Of a stretch of 64,000 nt of DNA, positions 1-11,319 are shown one piece after another. The DNA lies in NCBI GenBank assembly GCA_003255065.1, contig QAOA01005271.1, forward strand, positions 546,006-610,005, read 5' to 3'. The notes under the pieces were generated by a model, which saw only the letters and a program-made list of their open reading frames with translations, was not told where the DNA came from and did not search any database. Every line of letters begins with the position of its first letter. The first letter of the stretch is position 1. A program made the translations under genes and the position numbers. Origin of the DNA: Cercis canadensis (lineage: Eukaryota > Streptophyta > Magnoliopsida > Fabales > Fabaceae).

Positions 1-1140
1 AAAAATGGAAAACCACAACTTTTAGCAGTGGAGGCACCAATAACCACTTTTTGTCTGCATGAAAACATTTTCAACTAGCTTCACCAAATCTTAAATTTTG
101 CACAAGCGCATGTTCACATTTTTTATATGTTCAGATTAATTACTAATACATTTCTTATATATATATTACAAAAGTTCAAGAAAAGAAATTGACAGAACAA
201 GACAAGTAGGGTAATCAATCAAGTATGAGATCTTACCAGTGCCTTCAAAATGGTTATTGCATAGTTGATCCCTTATTAGAAGCTTGCATTGGGCAAACAC
301 TTTCCTCTTCATTGGAAGGTTTTTTCAGTCATCTAACTTAATGTAAAATGAAAGATGTCGGCCACTGGCTATTGAATCTCCCTTTGGATAAATTTTAAGT
401 TTCCTGACACCAATAAAAGATGATAAAGGAAACAGATATTGATATCAAATGACAGTTTCTGCAGAGTACAGCAAGAATCAGAGAATAGTTAACTATGTAA
501 AGAATTCACACTATGCTCAGAAAAGCACATGTATGATACATATACCATACCATTTTCTGCCTCCTACACAGAATGATGAAGACTCCAAGTACTCATTGTC
601 TAATCCTGAAATAATTTTGATCTTCCAAGTGTAGGTACCATAAGGAGGATTTTTAAGCATGGAGAAACATTCCCATATGCCAGTGCATTGGACTACAAAA
701 ACCTCAGCTCCAAATACGCAACAATCATCTACAAGATATCCCCTGGAAGTATCCTTGAAAGTAACCATAGAAAGAAATTCTGGGAATCCCCATTCTTTGT
801 TCATGTCATAAAATGGCTTCACATTCTCTGCAGCAACTCCAAAATACAATCTTTGGTGCCAATGTCATGTTATGGCTTTGAACAATATAGTCTTGTTATA
901 GTTTAGCAAATACACGACCCTTTTTCATATTTTGGTCATATTCAAAAAAAGAAAAAATCTTGATAATTACCTTGGACGGTTAAATACTTGTCTCGAATCT
1001 GATCTTGCACGAACAACTTGAAACTAACATTAATCTCCCAACCAAGAGGAAGTGTTTCAGAATTCGCTAATCTCAAGTAAAGTGAGACATGACTAGCCCC
1101 ATTGCTTCTGTTCTTTCCAAGAGGGTAGAAAACCAAACTC
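1..1140 (-). pseudogene. MATH (meprin/TRAF-homology) domain gene, decayed and running off the window
   Basis: Exons can be followed on the minus strand at about 1140-971, 827-551, 403-237 and from about 55 to the window edge, each with recognisable AG and GT borders. They encode parts of two plant-type MATH domains: a first one with LPLGWEINVSFKLFVQDQI and GYLVDDCCVFGAEVFV, and a second starting YTWKIKIISGLDNEY and continuing IYPKGD...GRHLSFYIKLDD. Plant MATH-only proteins and the N-termini of UBP12/13 have this look and bind partner proteins. Two lesions are visible in the second domain: an in-frame TGA at 327-325, where relatives have a sense codon, and a frame change near 41-46, after which the conserved GFP motif is read in another frame. 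The exon that should carry the start of the first MATH domain was not found upstream. A pseudogene is therefore the best reading; an expressed truncated protein is possible. Confidence 0.72.
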
Positions 1141-2501
1141 CTGAAAGTAAGTATACGTAAAAAGTATAGCAATGAAATCAAATGAGGGCTTCCATTCAAA
1201 AGATTCCAATCAGAAAACAAATTTAAAATGGCAAAGGAGAAAAATGCACATAATGCCTTCTCAACTTTGGGATTTCAGCAAATAGGCTACTCAACTATTA
1301 ATTTTGGCAATAAACTCCCTCTTGAAAAATATCTCAATAAGCAGATTTATTTTTGGTCAGTTACTTGGTCATGTATATCAATGAGTTTTTTCTCCATCCA
1401 TATATCATTTGATAGAAAATGCATGTTTTTGGTCATGATCCATAAAAACACCTCCCTTTCAAACAAGACACATTTTACATAATGTTTTTTATTTTTTTAG
1501 CCATGAATCCAAGTTTGAATACAGAAATTCATAAGTCTTAAAGACGATCTTAGTACTACTAAGCCATAAATTGTTTGATTTATACATCTCTTACAAAACC
1601 AAAATACAAAGAATATAAATATTCACGTCCACGTGAAATATTTTTAAATTTCTAAAATTTTATTTCAAACATGACATGCATGAGGATTCCAAATTACTCA
1701 AAACTTGCACAAGCCATAACTAAGTACTTCAGTTTGCCAGTTAAATGTCACAAAACTTAGATTTCAAATCCACATTTCACATACACTTTTCTACAAGATT
1801 CATTTTTTTTTTTATTGAATCATATCATGTCTAACGATGCCACCTCCTGAGGCACCAGGAACATGTTACTTCTTTGGAAAATGAGTTTATTTTGCTGAAT
1901 GGCTCATTAGCAATTGCCATTACGACTTCCAAAATTAATCTAGACTCATATCTTTATTGTTAGCAGAAGAATGATGATTGAATAATGTTGCTCCACTAGA
2001 AGAATGATTATTTTCTCTGCATTTTTGTCATTTAGTATTGTATAAAGGTCTAATTGCAATATGTAAACACATGACTTTTAGTATACGAGTGTTCTCGACC
2101 CTACACAATTATATGCAGCAACTGCAAGTGACTATTGGTTTTGCAGCATTCTTCTAAGGAAGCTAACAGTAAAATGTCTCCCTAAGATGATGTTTGATTG
2201 CGCTTTAGAGAATTATTCATCCTTCCCTTCCATTATGTTTTGAGGTGGTTGCATCACTGATTCATTATTGCTAAAGATGACAATGATTGCAGTTTTTTTT
2301 TTTTTTTTCTTTTTGCATAAAGCTTATGAATTAGATGCACTCCTGTATATATAGGGAGCAAACAAATTACATAAAGCACTTATGAGAAAGAAGTTGAACA
2401 AATTGACATAGCTGTCATCTCTATTTAGTACATGTTTAGCATAATATAATATAACTAAATAAACACTTGAAAAAATTGACACTTTATTTTCTCTTCTACA
2501 A
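1141..2501. other. AT-rich intergenic stretch, no gene seen
   Basis: I looked here for the missing 5' exon of the MATH gene on the minus strand and for lyase exons on the plus strand and found neither. Homopolymer A/T runs occur (for example at 1803 and 2291). No RNA gene or clear transposon end was recognised. Confidence 0.5.
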
Positions 2502-2910
2502 TTTTTTTTTTTTTTTTTGGTAAGGTAACGGGGCTAAACGCCCAAAAAACAGAAACCAAACTACAAACCACCAGCAAGGGGCAAAGCTATCCCCATATCA
2601 TCAGCTATCAGCAGACTAAACAACTCAGAAGGAGGAGAAGCAATGTGGACCACTCCCAAAGCTTGCGAAAGGCTATGCTTTGCTAGCCAATCCGCACAAG
2701 CATTCCTTTTTCTACCTATGTGCTGGACTTTAATGTCCCATTCCCTGTCAAGAAGAGCAGCAATCCTATTTTGCAACTGCAAGAATTTACCACCGAACTC
2801 AGTTTTGCCAGTCAAGAGCTTAACAGCAGTGAGAGAATCACTCTCCACAATGACCAACTGAAATCCCAACCGCCACACCATATCCAACCCGTCTAAAATT
2901 CCCCATCCTT
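2502..2910 (-). mobile_element. 5'-truncated LINE (L1-type) end with RNase H domain and poly-A tail
   Basis: Read on the minus strand, the piece ends in a 17-base poly-A (the T run 2502-2518), preceded by a short 3' tail with the GGGCGTTTAGCCCC motif common at plant L1 ends. Upstream is an open frame of 108 codons (2887-2561) with the plant RNase H signature of non-LTR elements: VIVESDSLTAVKLL, then a basic IGRKRNACADWLAKHSL segment containing the DWLA motif. Homology continues a few codons past the ATG (GILDGLDM) and then stops near 2910, so nearly all of the element (endonuclease, reverse transcriptase) is missing, as expected of 5'-truncated insertion. No convincing target-site duplication was seen. 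It is not a host gene. Confidence 0.75.
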
Positions 2911-3018
2911 CTTGTTGTTTTCTGCTTTCTGCCTATTATTATTTCTGCTTCACGTTTCTGTTTGAAAACAACAGTTTTTTTGTTTTCCCTTCTGTTTCTT
3001 CTAAATTTGATGAGCTAG

Positions 3019-3267
3019 GTTCGGATAAACGATCCAGAGGCAAACCCACCCTTATTTTCAAGTGGAGTAATTGGGAAGGAGAACACCATTGCTAGACATG
3101 GAATTCATGGGTTCTACTGGCTATTCAGCATTGATGTACAAGGCACTATTCCGGTGGAGGGGACTAATATCATCTTTCTAACACAAGCAAGTAGCATAAG
3201 TCCTTTCCAAGGGATCATGTATGATTATATTCGTTTAGAAGGGCCCCTTCTTTTGGAAAGATCATGA
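3019..3267 (+). pseudogene. Orphan last exon of a rhamnogalacturonate lyase gene
   Basis: An AG border at 3017-3018 is followed by an open exon of 83 codons ending in TGA at 3265-3267. It reads VRINDPEANPPLFSSGVIGK and goes on through IARHGIHGFYWLFSIDV to GIMYDYIRLEGP. It is closely similar to the last exon (7822-8085) of the intact lyase downstream. None of the other 14 exons is visible in the preceding 3 kb, which instead holds a LINE end and a MATH pseudogene facing the other way. So it is a leftover of a tandem copy whose 5' part was lost or replaced. The exon itself has no stop or frameshift. Use as an alternative last exon is unlikely because it lies upstream of the intact gene. Confidence 0.8.
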
Positions 3268-4398
3268 TTTAAGATTTTGCTTTAGATTATTGGAAGGAAA
3301 ATATCACCCCTTTATTCTAATATAAATCAATGGTGAAATAATTGTTTCATCAATAAAACTTTTCAAAAGTTTTTCGGAACCTTACTTTCCTATTTATTTT
3401 TCTGTCATTGTGAAATCTTCCTTCAATAACATTCTTATTTATGTTAGTAGTGAAAGCAAATCTTGGACATAAAAAACAACCATATTAATAATTTGGGGAC
3501 CAAAAACAACATGAAAAAGGGACCCTTAAGTGTTTTTGGGTCATCTAACTTTGCCATCAAAAATTTTATCACTTAAATATGATATGATTTGTTGGGTAGT
3601 CCTAATGCACCCAAAAAGAAAATCTGTGACATTTTCAAGTTGAATAGGGAAAGATGAATTGAAGCCATTATCCATTTTAATTTTAGTTTTTCTTCAAATC
3701 TTAGAAACGTTAGCCAGAAGCTGAATCCATTTTCTTGATTCTTTCTCCTCAAACACAGATTTAGCTAATAACCATGAGATTTACTTTGCTAGAGCCTATA
3801 AGGTTAACAGACTCAACAGAAACTCACATGCCTAATAGCTCTGCCAAAATGCTTAGAAGACCATGTGATATCAGAGTGATTTTTTGTTCCCTCTGATTCA
3901 AATTCTACTTTTGCATAAAGCTGATTTGATGTTATTTTTAACAGGGGGACACGTACCCAACAGATATATTCGAGCTTGATTTTCGTAGATTTCAATTCTA
4001 CCTTTTAGGGATTCTCTGGCATCACACATATATTTGATGATGTATGCTGAGGACATCACATAACTATCAACCAAATCGCAGGAAAGCAAATCATCATACA
4101 TGCATATCACACCCCCAAGTGATGATTCATGATTGTGATATATACTTAATGTTTCGACTCTAATATTGAGCCCACATTCCTAAACGTATACGACTGCAAT
4201 GGCGACTGAGTAAAGAATTGACGACGAAAGAATGCTTGACTTCTAGTCGAAGAAAACCAGGCCAAATAGAAAGTCTTGTAAACCTCAAGAACTCATATCA
4301 CAAGAAAATAAAAGGAAATTGTGGTAAAAATCATATTAGGGAGGTTTCGGAGACGGGAGAAAGGTAGCAACTAGCAAGACTAGAAAAGATCGCTCACC
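3268..4398. other. Intergenic; contains the promoter and 5' leader of the lyase gene
   Basis: No coding region was recognised. Short frames on both strands (for example 3813-4110 minus) have no similarity I can name. The leader of the downstream lyase should lie in the last few hundred bases; no clear TATA box was chosen. Confidence 0.4.
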
Positions 4399-7300
4399 AT
4401 GACATCGCAAGGAGTGCAGTTAATTATTAAAGATAGTCATGTAAGATTTTATTTCATTTTTTTTTCAATTTTTTTTTTTCTCTTCAGAGGTTCAGATAAC
4501 TTGAGACGTTGATATTTGAATTGCAGGTGGTGATGGATAATGACAGACTACAAGTGAGGGTTTCCAAACCAGGTGGATTCGTCACTGGAATACGATATAA
4601 TGGCATTGATAATCTGCTTGAAGATCTTAACCAGAGTGATAATAGAGGGTGCAAACGCACACTGAGCTTTAGAAACTGGTATTTTTACTTTTCCTCGAAA
4701 AACTATGGGACTAAGATTACTCTAAATACTATATTTATAGGTACTGGGACGTTGTTTGGAGTGAAGCAGGCAGTACAGGCACAACTGGGAAATTTGAACG
4801 GTATGTAACAATTTCCATTTTAGTGCGCATCAGAAAGCAGTCAAGGAAAAAAAAAAAAAAAACTGAAGGAAAAAAGCAGGCCTTTTAGTATGTATGCCCT
4901 TTTACAGAGTTTTTGTATTCATGTAGGATTGTGGGAACAAGTTTCAGAGTTATAGTGGAAAATGAGGAACTGGTGGAGATCTCATTTACAAGAATGTGGG
5001 ATCCATCTCTGAAGGGAAAGCTTTCGCCCCTAAACATAGATAAAAGGTCTGAATGATTGCTTGATAACTAAGTATGTATGCATGCAGCTCAAAGTGGGAA
5101 TATAATCCAGGATCATTAATTAATTATCTTGAAAAAGATAATGATATTTTTGCTGCAGGTATGTGATGCTTCGTAATTCCTCAGGCTTCTACTCATACGC
5201 CATCTTTGAACACTTGGAAGAGTGGCCAGCTTTCAACATACCTCAAATCAGGATTGTCTTCAAGCTCCAAAAGGACAAGTATGTTAGTTGCCTACACCAA
5301 CATATACTTAAACCAGTACTTGTGAAGAATATGTAATTAGCTCTCTGCAAAGGGCCAAAAATGAAACCTTAATCATTTTATGTGAAGTTTTAATTTACAT
5401 GTAGGTTCCATTATATGGCGATAGCGGATAATAGGCAAAGGTTTATGCCTCTTCCAGATGACCGGTTACCGGGAAGGGGACAAGAACTAGCCACACCAGA
5501 AGCAGTCTTACTTGTTAATCCCGTGGAGCCAGAGTTCAAGGGAGAGGTACAATTCCAAATGTTTTCTATTGTTTTTTTCTCTTTTCATCTAATTCTATGG
5601 GCAAATTAGTGTAGTACAGTTTGTATAAATAGTGAGGAAACTGCTAATTGGTAAAATATGTTAATGGTATCTATCTACAAATTAATATCCTTCATATTAG
5701 AAAAGCATAAGTTTATAGTCCAATAAAGAAAAAAAGAGAGAAATAGTGGTGGTTGCTTAGTAACCAAAAGCATTGATCATCATATAAAGGAGAATAGCTT
5801 AAGTGGGTGATTGATAAAATTTGTTAATGACTGATTAAGGTGGATGACAAGTATCAATACTCAAGTGAGAACAAAGATCTCAAGGTCCATGGGTGGATAA
5901 GCTCCGACACCGAAACGGATCCAGCAACGGGTTTCTGGGTAATCATACCAAGCAATGAGTTCCGATCAGGCGGTCCCGTTAAACAGAACCTCACCTCCCA
6001 TGTAGGCCCCATCAGCCTGGCAGTAAGTACCCTTGTTGCCCATTGCATGCAGTTAATGAGTTTTTAAATCACTAATGCAGAAATAACTATAGCTGTTATC
6101 TCATGGTGAAGAGTTGAACTGAAACAAATGACTTGGAACTGTGGTATGTGCCAGATGTTTCTGAGTGCTCACTATGCGGGAGAGGATCTAGTTCTGAAAC
6201 TGCAACCAAATGAACCGTGGAAGAAAGTTTTCGGGCCAATCTTTGTCTATCTTAACAATTTGTTGGATAATGATGACCCACTCTGGCTCTGGGAGGATGC
6301 CAAAAATCAGGTTCCTTAATTATAGCGCTTATAGGTTTCTACCTTTGTGGCAGATAACATGGAAACAGCACTAACATTTAAACTTAAACCACCAAATGGC
6401 CTGTAGATGGCAAAGGAAGTCCAATCTTGGCCCTATGATTTTCCAGCTTCAGAGGATTACCAAAAGGCTGATCAACGGGGCTCTGTTTGTGGCACGTTAC
6501 AAGTCCGAGACTGGTAATAACATCAATATATGATTCTCCAAGTGAAGCTGAAAACTAACAATCTGATTTGATTTCCAAGACTTTGACTCATAACAACCAT
6601 TTCCAGGTTCTTAAGTGATGATTATATATCGGCTCAAGGCGCCTATGTGGGACTGGCACCACCAGGAGACGCGGGATCTTGGCAAAGAGAATGCAAGGTG
6701 GCACTCCACTAAACCGTGACCAATTTATAAAATTCATTCTAGAGGCTAAGTTTGTAGTTGCGTAATACATAGGAGCATGGAGCATGGAGCATGGACCATT
6801 GAAACTCAAAATTTTTTTGTTTTATCATTCTTGGTCATGTACTCAAACACTTCAATGTACATGTTTCTGGTTAGGGATACCAATTCTGGACTAGAGTAGA
6901 CGAGGAAGGCTGCTTCTCAATTAGTAATATACGCAGTGGGGATTATAATCTATATGCATGGGTACCTGGCTTCATTGGAGAGTATTGGAACAAACTCGTC
7001 CTCACCATAACCCCAGGTTCTTATATTTAATTTAATTGAATTAAAAATGGGTTTAATTTAGTATTCAGCTCATGCTTGTTAATAATGTATGTTATAAGAA
7101 TAATGCAGGTTGTGAAATTAATGTTGGTGATATTGTGTATGAACCCCCAAGAGATGGTCCAACATTATGGGAAATAGGCATTCCTGATCGCTCTGCTGCT
7201 GAGTTCTATGTTCCTGATCCTAATCCCAAGTACTTAAACAAGCTTTATGTCAACCATCCAGACAAGTTAGTCCCTCTTTACATAACTTAAATCTCTTATT

Positions 7301-8085
7301 TGAGATCAGAATTTCTGAGCTAGCTGTGTTGCCAGCAATATCTATTTCAAAATTTTGTTGATCATTTTGAAGCATACAATGGCAGGTTTAGGCAGTATGG
7401 CTTGTGGGAAAAATACGCAGATTTATACCCAAATGAGGATTTGATTTATACTGTTGGTGTTAATGACTGCACAAAAGATTGGTTTTTTGCACAGGTTACC
7501 AGGTGTAGATTTTTAAAATAACATAAAATTGTTTCTTTTCAGAAACACCCCTAACTTATATCTAAAGTTGAGATTCATGCACAAAATCCAGGAAGAAAGA
7601 TAATGGCACTTACCAGGGAACTACTTGGCAAATTAAATTCAAGCTCGAGAATGTGGAGGCAAGTGGAACCTATAAACTACGATTGGCACTTGCAACTGCA
7701 AATGTCTCCGAATTACAGGTTTGGAATTTGCTGATTTGATTCTACTGTGTTACCCTCTCCTTCATGCATGTTGGGTTACCTTACAAACTCTTTCCCATGT
7801 TTTTTCTGATGAAACTTAAAGGTTAGAGTGAATGATCCAAAAGAAGATCCTCTATTTACTACCGGGGTGATTGGAAAAGACAACACAATTGCTAGACATG
7901 GAATTCATGGACTCTACTGGCTATACAACATTGATATATCGAGTCTTGTGCTGGTGGAGGGCGATAATACTATCTATCTGACACAGACTATAGCCACTGA
8001 CCCTTTTCAGGGGATAATGTATGACTATATTCGTTTAGAAGGCCCCCCAATCCCAATCCCATATCTGCCTGGCTACAAAATTTAG
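4399..8085 (+). CDS. Rhamnogalacturonate lyase (polysaccharide lyase family 4), 15 exons
   Basis: Exons: 4399-4440, 4527-4648, 4741-4800, 4927-5046, 5159-5278, 5405-5546, 5840-6022, 6155-6310, 6407-6513, 6607-6697, 6875-7016, 7109-7265, 7386-7502, 7592-7718, 7822-8085. All have GT-AG introns and together give an unbroken 649-residue protein, the normal length for the plant family. The tiny first exon supplies MTSQGVQLIIKDSH and joins in frame to VVMDNDRLQVRVSKPGG. Family landmarks are YNGIDNLLE, RYVMLRNSSGFYSYAIFEHLEEWPA (in exon 4), DNRQRFMPLPDDRLPGRGQ, NEFRSGGPVKQNLTSHVGP, AHYAGEDL, VYEPPRDGPTLWEIGIPDRSA and IARHGIHGLYWLYN. PL4 enzymes cut the rhamnose-galacturonic acid backbone of pectic rhamnogalacturonan I by beta-elimination, with an N-terminal beta-sandwich catalytic region and C-terminal fibronectin-like and carbohydrate-binding-like domains. 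No obvious signal peptide is seen at the N-terminus, which is common in annotated plant members. An orphan last exon of a sister copy lies 1.1 kb upstream. Confidence 0.93.
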
Positions 8086-9004
8086 CTGTGACAAAAATAA
8101 ATGTTTCTTTTATTTTTCGCTACTGGAACACCACAAATGTTTCAGTAGTGATATTATTTTCTTGGCCAGCACCTAATCGGAGCCCACCAATACTGGTTTG
8201 GGCTTTGGGATTTATGCTCGCCATTCTCTTGTTTGAACCATAACTTACAAGGTTTTTACTTCAGCAGTGTTTATACTGGGAAGGCCCAGGACCAAAAACG
8301 AAAGAAGGAGAAGTGATTATTTTTAGTTTGATACTTATTAATTTTTTTTAAAAAAATAGAGACCTATCAATTTTAATTTTAATTTTAATTTTAATTTTAA
8401 TTTTAATTTTGTTAATTATACCCTGCTATCAACCTTAAATATTGGGCGTGTATCATTATTTTTAGATAATTACTCTCTGGTTTTAATTTTTGAAAGAAAA
8501 TATTAAAAATAAATAAGTTTAAGAAAAAATTTATATTAAATAATTTGTAATTGAATAATATAAAAATATATGAGTTTTATTTTCAAATTTAAAATCATAG
8601 ATAAAGTTAAAAATAAAAAAGTGTTCCGAAATACATGTCATTTTGTGTAAACTGATTATAATATTTATATATAATTATTTTATTTATATTAAATAATAAT
8701 TATTTACTACTAATTAAATAATTATATATTTTATACAAAATAAATATAAATATAATAATTATATGATAAATATTTTAATTATTCTATTCTATTTGAAAAA
8801 AAATTTACTTTTTTAAATTTTTTGATGACTGTAATTATTTTCTTAAAAGATATATTTTTAGAACTTAAAAAATAATTTTTATAACTTTTTTGACTTGAAA
8901 AAAAAAACTCGCGGACACCAAAATACTGATGAAACTGCGTCGTTTGTAATAAAAAAGTACACTAGGGCATAAAGGTCATTACAGATCGATCTTCAATCTC
9001 GCAC
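8086..9004. other. Very AT-rich intergenic sequence
   Basis: It begins with the 3' flank of the lyase gene and then becomes strongly A/T-rich up to the gap. No gene was recognised. It holds a short hexanucleotide repeat listed separately. Confidence 0.5.
8369..8410. repeat. (AATTTT)n microsatellite
   Basis: About seven head-to-tail copies of a six-base AATTTT unit, 280 bases past the lyase stop codon. Confidence 0.9.
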
Positions 9005-9012
9005 TATATCTA

Positions 9013-9216
9013 NNNNNNNNNNNNNNNNNNNNNNNNNNNNNNNNNNNNNNNNNNNNNNNNNNNNNNNNNNNNNNNNNNNNNNNNNNNNNNNNNNNNNNNN
9101 NNNNNNNNNNNNNNNNNNNNNNNNNNNNNNNNNNNNNNNNNNNNNNNNNNNNNNNNNNNNNNNNNNNNNNNNNNNNNNNNNNNNNNNNNNNNNNNNNNNN
9201 NNNNNNNNNNNNNNNN
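9013..9216. other. Assembly gap of N's
   Basis: About 204 consecutive N's. The base before the gap is the last base of an 8-base target duplication, so the gap swallows the left end of the transposon described next. Confidence 0.99.
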
Positions 9217-9558
9217 AAATTTCTAATCTTTATTATAAAAATTATGTTGTCATGTTGGTATTAATCTTCTTGGACTTATTTTTTAATGATTGTTTATTAC
9301 TTTGTTAGACTATTTAATTAATTTTGGTCCTCTTAAATAATTTGAATTACGTGATGAAAAATTATTTATCATTGATTTGGTGTTTAACATTGATTTAAAT
9401 TGTTATTAGTCACTAATTTGCTGTTTTTTTTTTGGCGAGCTGGCCCGCCTAACCCACAACCTACAGTGGATTGAGTTGGGTTCAGGTTTTCTTAGCCCGC
9501 CCCGCCCCGTTTGGGTGGCGGGTTGAGGCGGGCGGGGCGGGCTCCCATTTGACAGCTC
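9013..9558. mobile_element. hAT-like non-autonomous DNA transposon, left end inside the gap
   Basis: The 8-base sequence TATATCTA stands at 9005-9012, directly left of the gap, and again at 9559-9566, directly after the right end. That right end, read inward on the minus strand, starts GAGCTGTCAAATGGGAGCCC and goes into a GC-rich block of CCCGCCCCG type that contrasts sharply with the AT-rich surroundings. Eight-base duplications and ends of the type AGAGCTGTCAAA followed by GGCCCG-rich sequence are typical of plant hAT elements. No transposase frame is visible in the 340 sequenced bases. The left terminal repeat cannot be checked because it is unsequenced. Confidence 0.65.
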
Positions 9559-9566
9559 TATATCTA

Positions 9567-9775
9567 CATACCCTCAGCCCCTAATTCTAGGGTATAAAAG
9601 CCCTAAATTTCTTCGCTCTCAAACGCGCTATCGAACCAAACGTTAACCGAGAAGAAGCAGCAGAAGAAGGAAAGAAAGAGCAACTCTCAACGTCACCATC
9701 CAATTCGTAATATGGATTTCAACTCATTACTCCTTACACCTATATGGCCCCGTGCAATGCACGGATATAAACTAG
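9567..9775 (+). mobile_element. Helitron 3' end carrying a promoter-like and 5'-leader-like host fragment
   Basis: A perfect hairpin, CCGTGC / AAT / GCACGG (9750-9764), is followed after 7 bases by CTAG (9772-9775) and then T. This is the Helitron 3' signature (short GC-rich hairpin, then CTRR, inserted before T). Just upstream is sequence that looks like a compact host promoter and leader: a TATAAAAG box at about 9593-9600, CCCTAA-type motifs on either side, a purine-rich leader and an ATG at 9712. The 5' TC end of the Helitron was not located, so its length is unknown. The hAT-like element sits inside it, or inside the DNA it inserted into. Confidence 0.5.
9593..9600 (+). promoter_or_regulatory. 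TATA box of a promoter-like fragment
   Basis: TATAAAAG flanked by GGG upstream and CCCTAAA downstream, about 112 bases before an ATG. A TATA box beside CCCTAA (telo-box-like) motifs is common in plant genes for the translation machinery. The following frame ends at the Helitron end within about 20 codons, so it is at best a captured fragment. Confidence 0.4.
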
Positions 9776-10202
9776 TTTCTACCAAATCCATTTGACCTTA
9801 AGATGAATGACAGTCTCACTGCAAAACTAACAATAGGTGCTGATGAAATGACCAGGAAACTGAGAAGAAAGAATGGGTAATCTGGAAAGAAACGACGAAG
9901 TCAAGTCAATCTTTCTACGCGAAAAAAAGAAACGTGAAGTCAACCAAGTTGATTGGGGTTGACACCAATGGTCACTACCTCATATTGATAGCCAAAACGG
10001 GACATTGCTTGCTTGATTTTTCATGCTTATCTGCTATCTGAGTTTCCTTCTGTCTCTTTAAAAGCTTTTAGGCTAAAGGCTTCCTTTCCTTGTCTTCAAT
10101 ATTCAGCTCTTCCAACTCCAAAGGGCTTTTCAAGAAAATAGAGACCAGCTTGAAGCCTCTCATTTGCGTCGTTTTATTGCCGAACACGAAGATTTAAACA
10201 TC

Positions 10203-10464
10203 ATGCTTCCCATGTTTCGTTTTCTCTCTCTTCATGCCGGCAGGAACCATGCCCGGCTTCGATTCCAAGGTTACAAGGTATTTTTGTAAATTTCATTAAA
10301 ATTAAGGACTCATATGTAATTTACTCACTTAATTTTTATATCTTTATTTTTTAATACGAGTTTGACTTTTTTTTGTTGGGAAAATAACAACATTCAAATT
10401 CAAATTATTATTTTTCAGCAAGGGCATAAGATGGGCGGCATTTTCTCAATATCCACAGCCACAG
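10203..10464 (+). other. Two possible short coding exons, unrecognised
   Basis: An ATG at 10203 opens 25 codons (MLPMFRFLSLHAGRNHARLR...GYK) ending exactly at a GT (10278). A second open piece, 10419-10464, sits between a polypyrimidine-AG border and another GT and reads QGHKMGGIFSISTAT. The two join in frame. No further exon was found before the next gene at 11320, and I do not recognise the peptide. It could be the start of a lost gene, a small peptide gene, or chance. Confidence 0.25.
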
Positions 10465-10630
10465 GTATTTTTTTTTTTTCTATATTGAACACGCATATTT
10501 TTTAAACAAAACAGTTGTTTTTATAAATGCATATACTAAATTATATTGACATTGTTCACTAATTTATTAGCTAATTATTTAATATCACAAGTAATATTAA
10601 TATTACAAGTATAATTAATTATTAAGATGA

Positions 10631-10664
10631 TTTATGTGAGACTTATATATAAGTCTCACATAAA
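10631..10664. repeat. Perfect 34-base palindrome
   Basis: Seventeen bases beginning TTTATGTGAGACT are followed at once by their exact reverse complement. There is no spacer, so it could extrude as a cruciform or be the fused ends of a small transposon. The surroundings are AT-rich and a related GAGTCTCAC motif recurs about 110 bases further on. Confidence 0.85.
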
Positions 10665-11268
10665 TTTTATAAATTTATTAAATAAAATAAATAGTAAATA
10701 TAATTTTTATTATATGTAGTATGAATATCAGTTATGATATTGAATAACTAGCTAAATTTATGAGTCTCACTAAAAATTAAATTTAATCGGTATGAGATTG
10801 TGTTTATTTGATGGCATTTCTCCAAATTTTCATATACGCCATTTCTAAAATAATTATTTGCTATCACTAAAATAAATAAATAAATAATTGTAAGTTTTCC
10901 TAAGTGGATTTAAATCCAATAGAATCTTCACACATTTTCGTGGCATATACTCGGAAAGGACAACTTTGTGACATGGAATCACTTTTTGAGATAAAAGCAA
11001 AGAGATTTCAGACTTCCACGTAAGACCAACAGTACATCACCGAATCCAGTTCTATTATTTCGCCTTTTTGGTACTCGCTTTCCCCGTTATTTCCAAGTTC
11101 CAACCAGTGCTGTACAAGTAAGCCACCATTATTAAAGCTTCACCAAAGAATCTTCCTCTTCCCACCCAACAACTACTCTTTTCATTTTCTTTTGAGATTT
11201 TTGGGAGGAACCCATTTTCTATTGTTTCCTGATAAACAGAAAAAAAAAAAAAAAAAAAAACCCTTTTT

Positions 11269-11269
11269 N
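11269..11269. other. Single-N join within A-tracts in the leader of the phosphatase gene
   Basis: One N lies between two A-tract plus CCCTTTTT blocks that look like the same sequence twice, 50 bases before the start codon. It is probably an unmerged contig overlap. Confidence 0.6.
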
Positions 11270-11319
11270 AAAAAAAAAAAAAAAAAAAAAATCCCTTTTT
11301 TGTTGTTGATTCTGCGGAA

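Noticed and set aside
2561-2887. Stand-alone RNase H gene
   Set aside because: The poly-A tail, the LINE-type 3' tail and the abrupt 5' end show that it is a truncated LINE, not a host gene.
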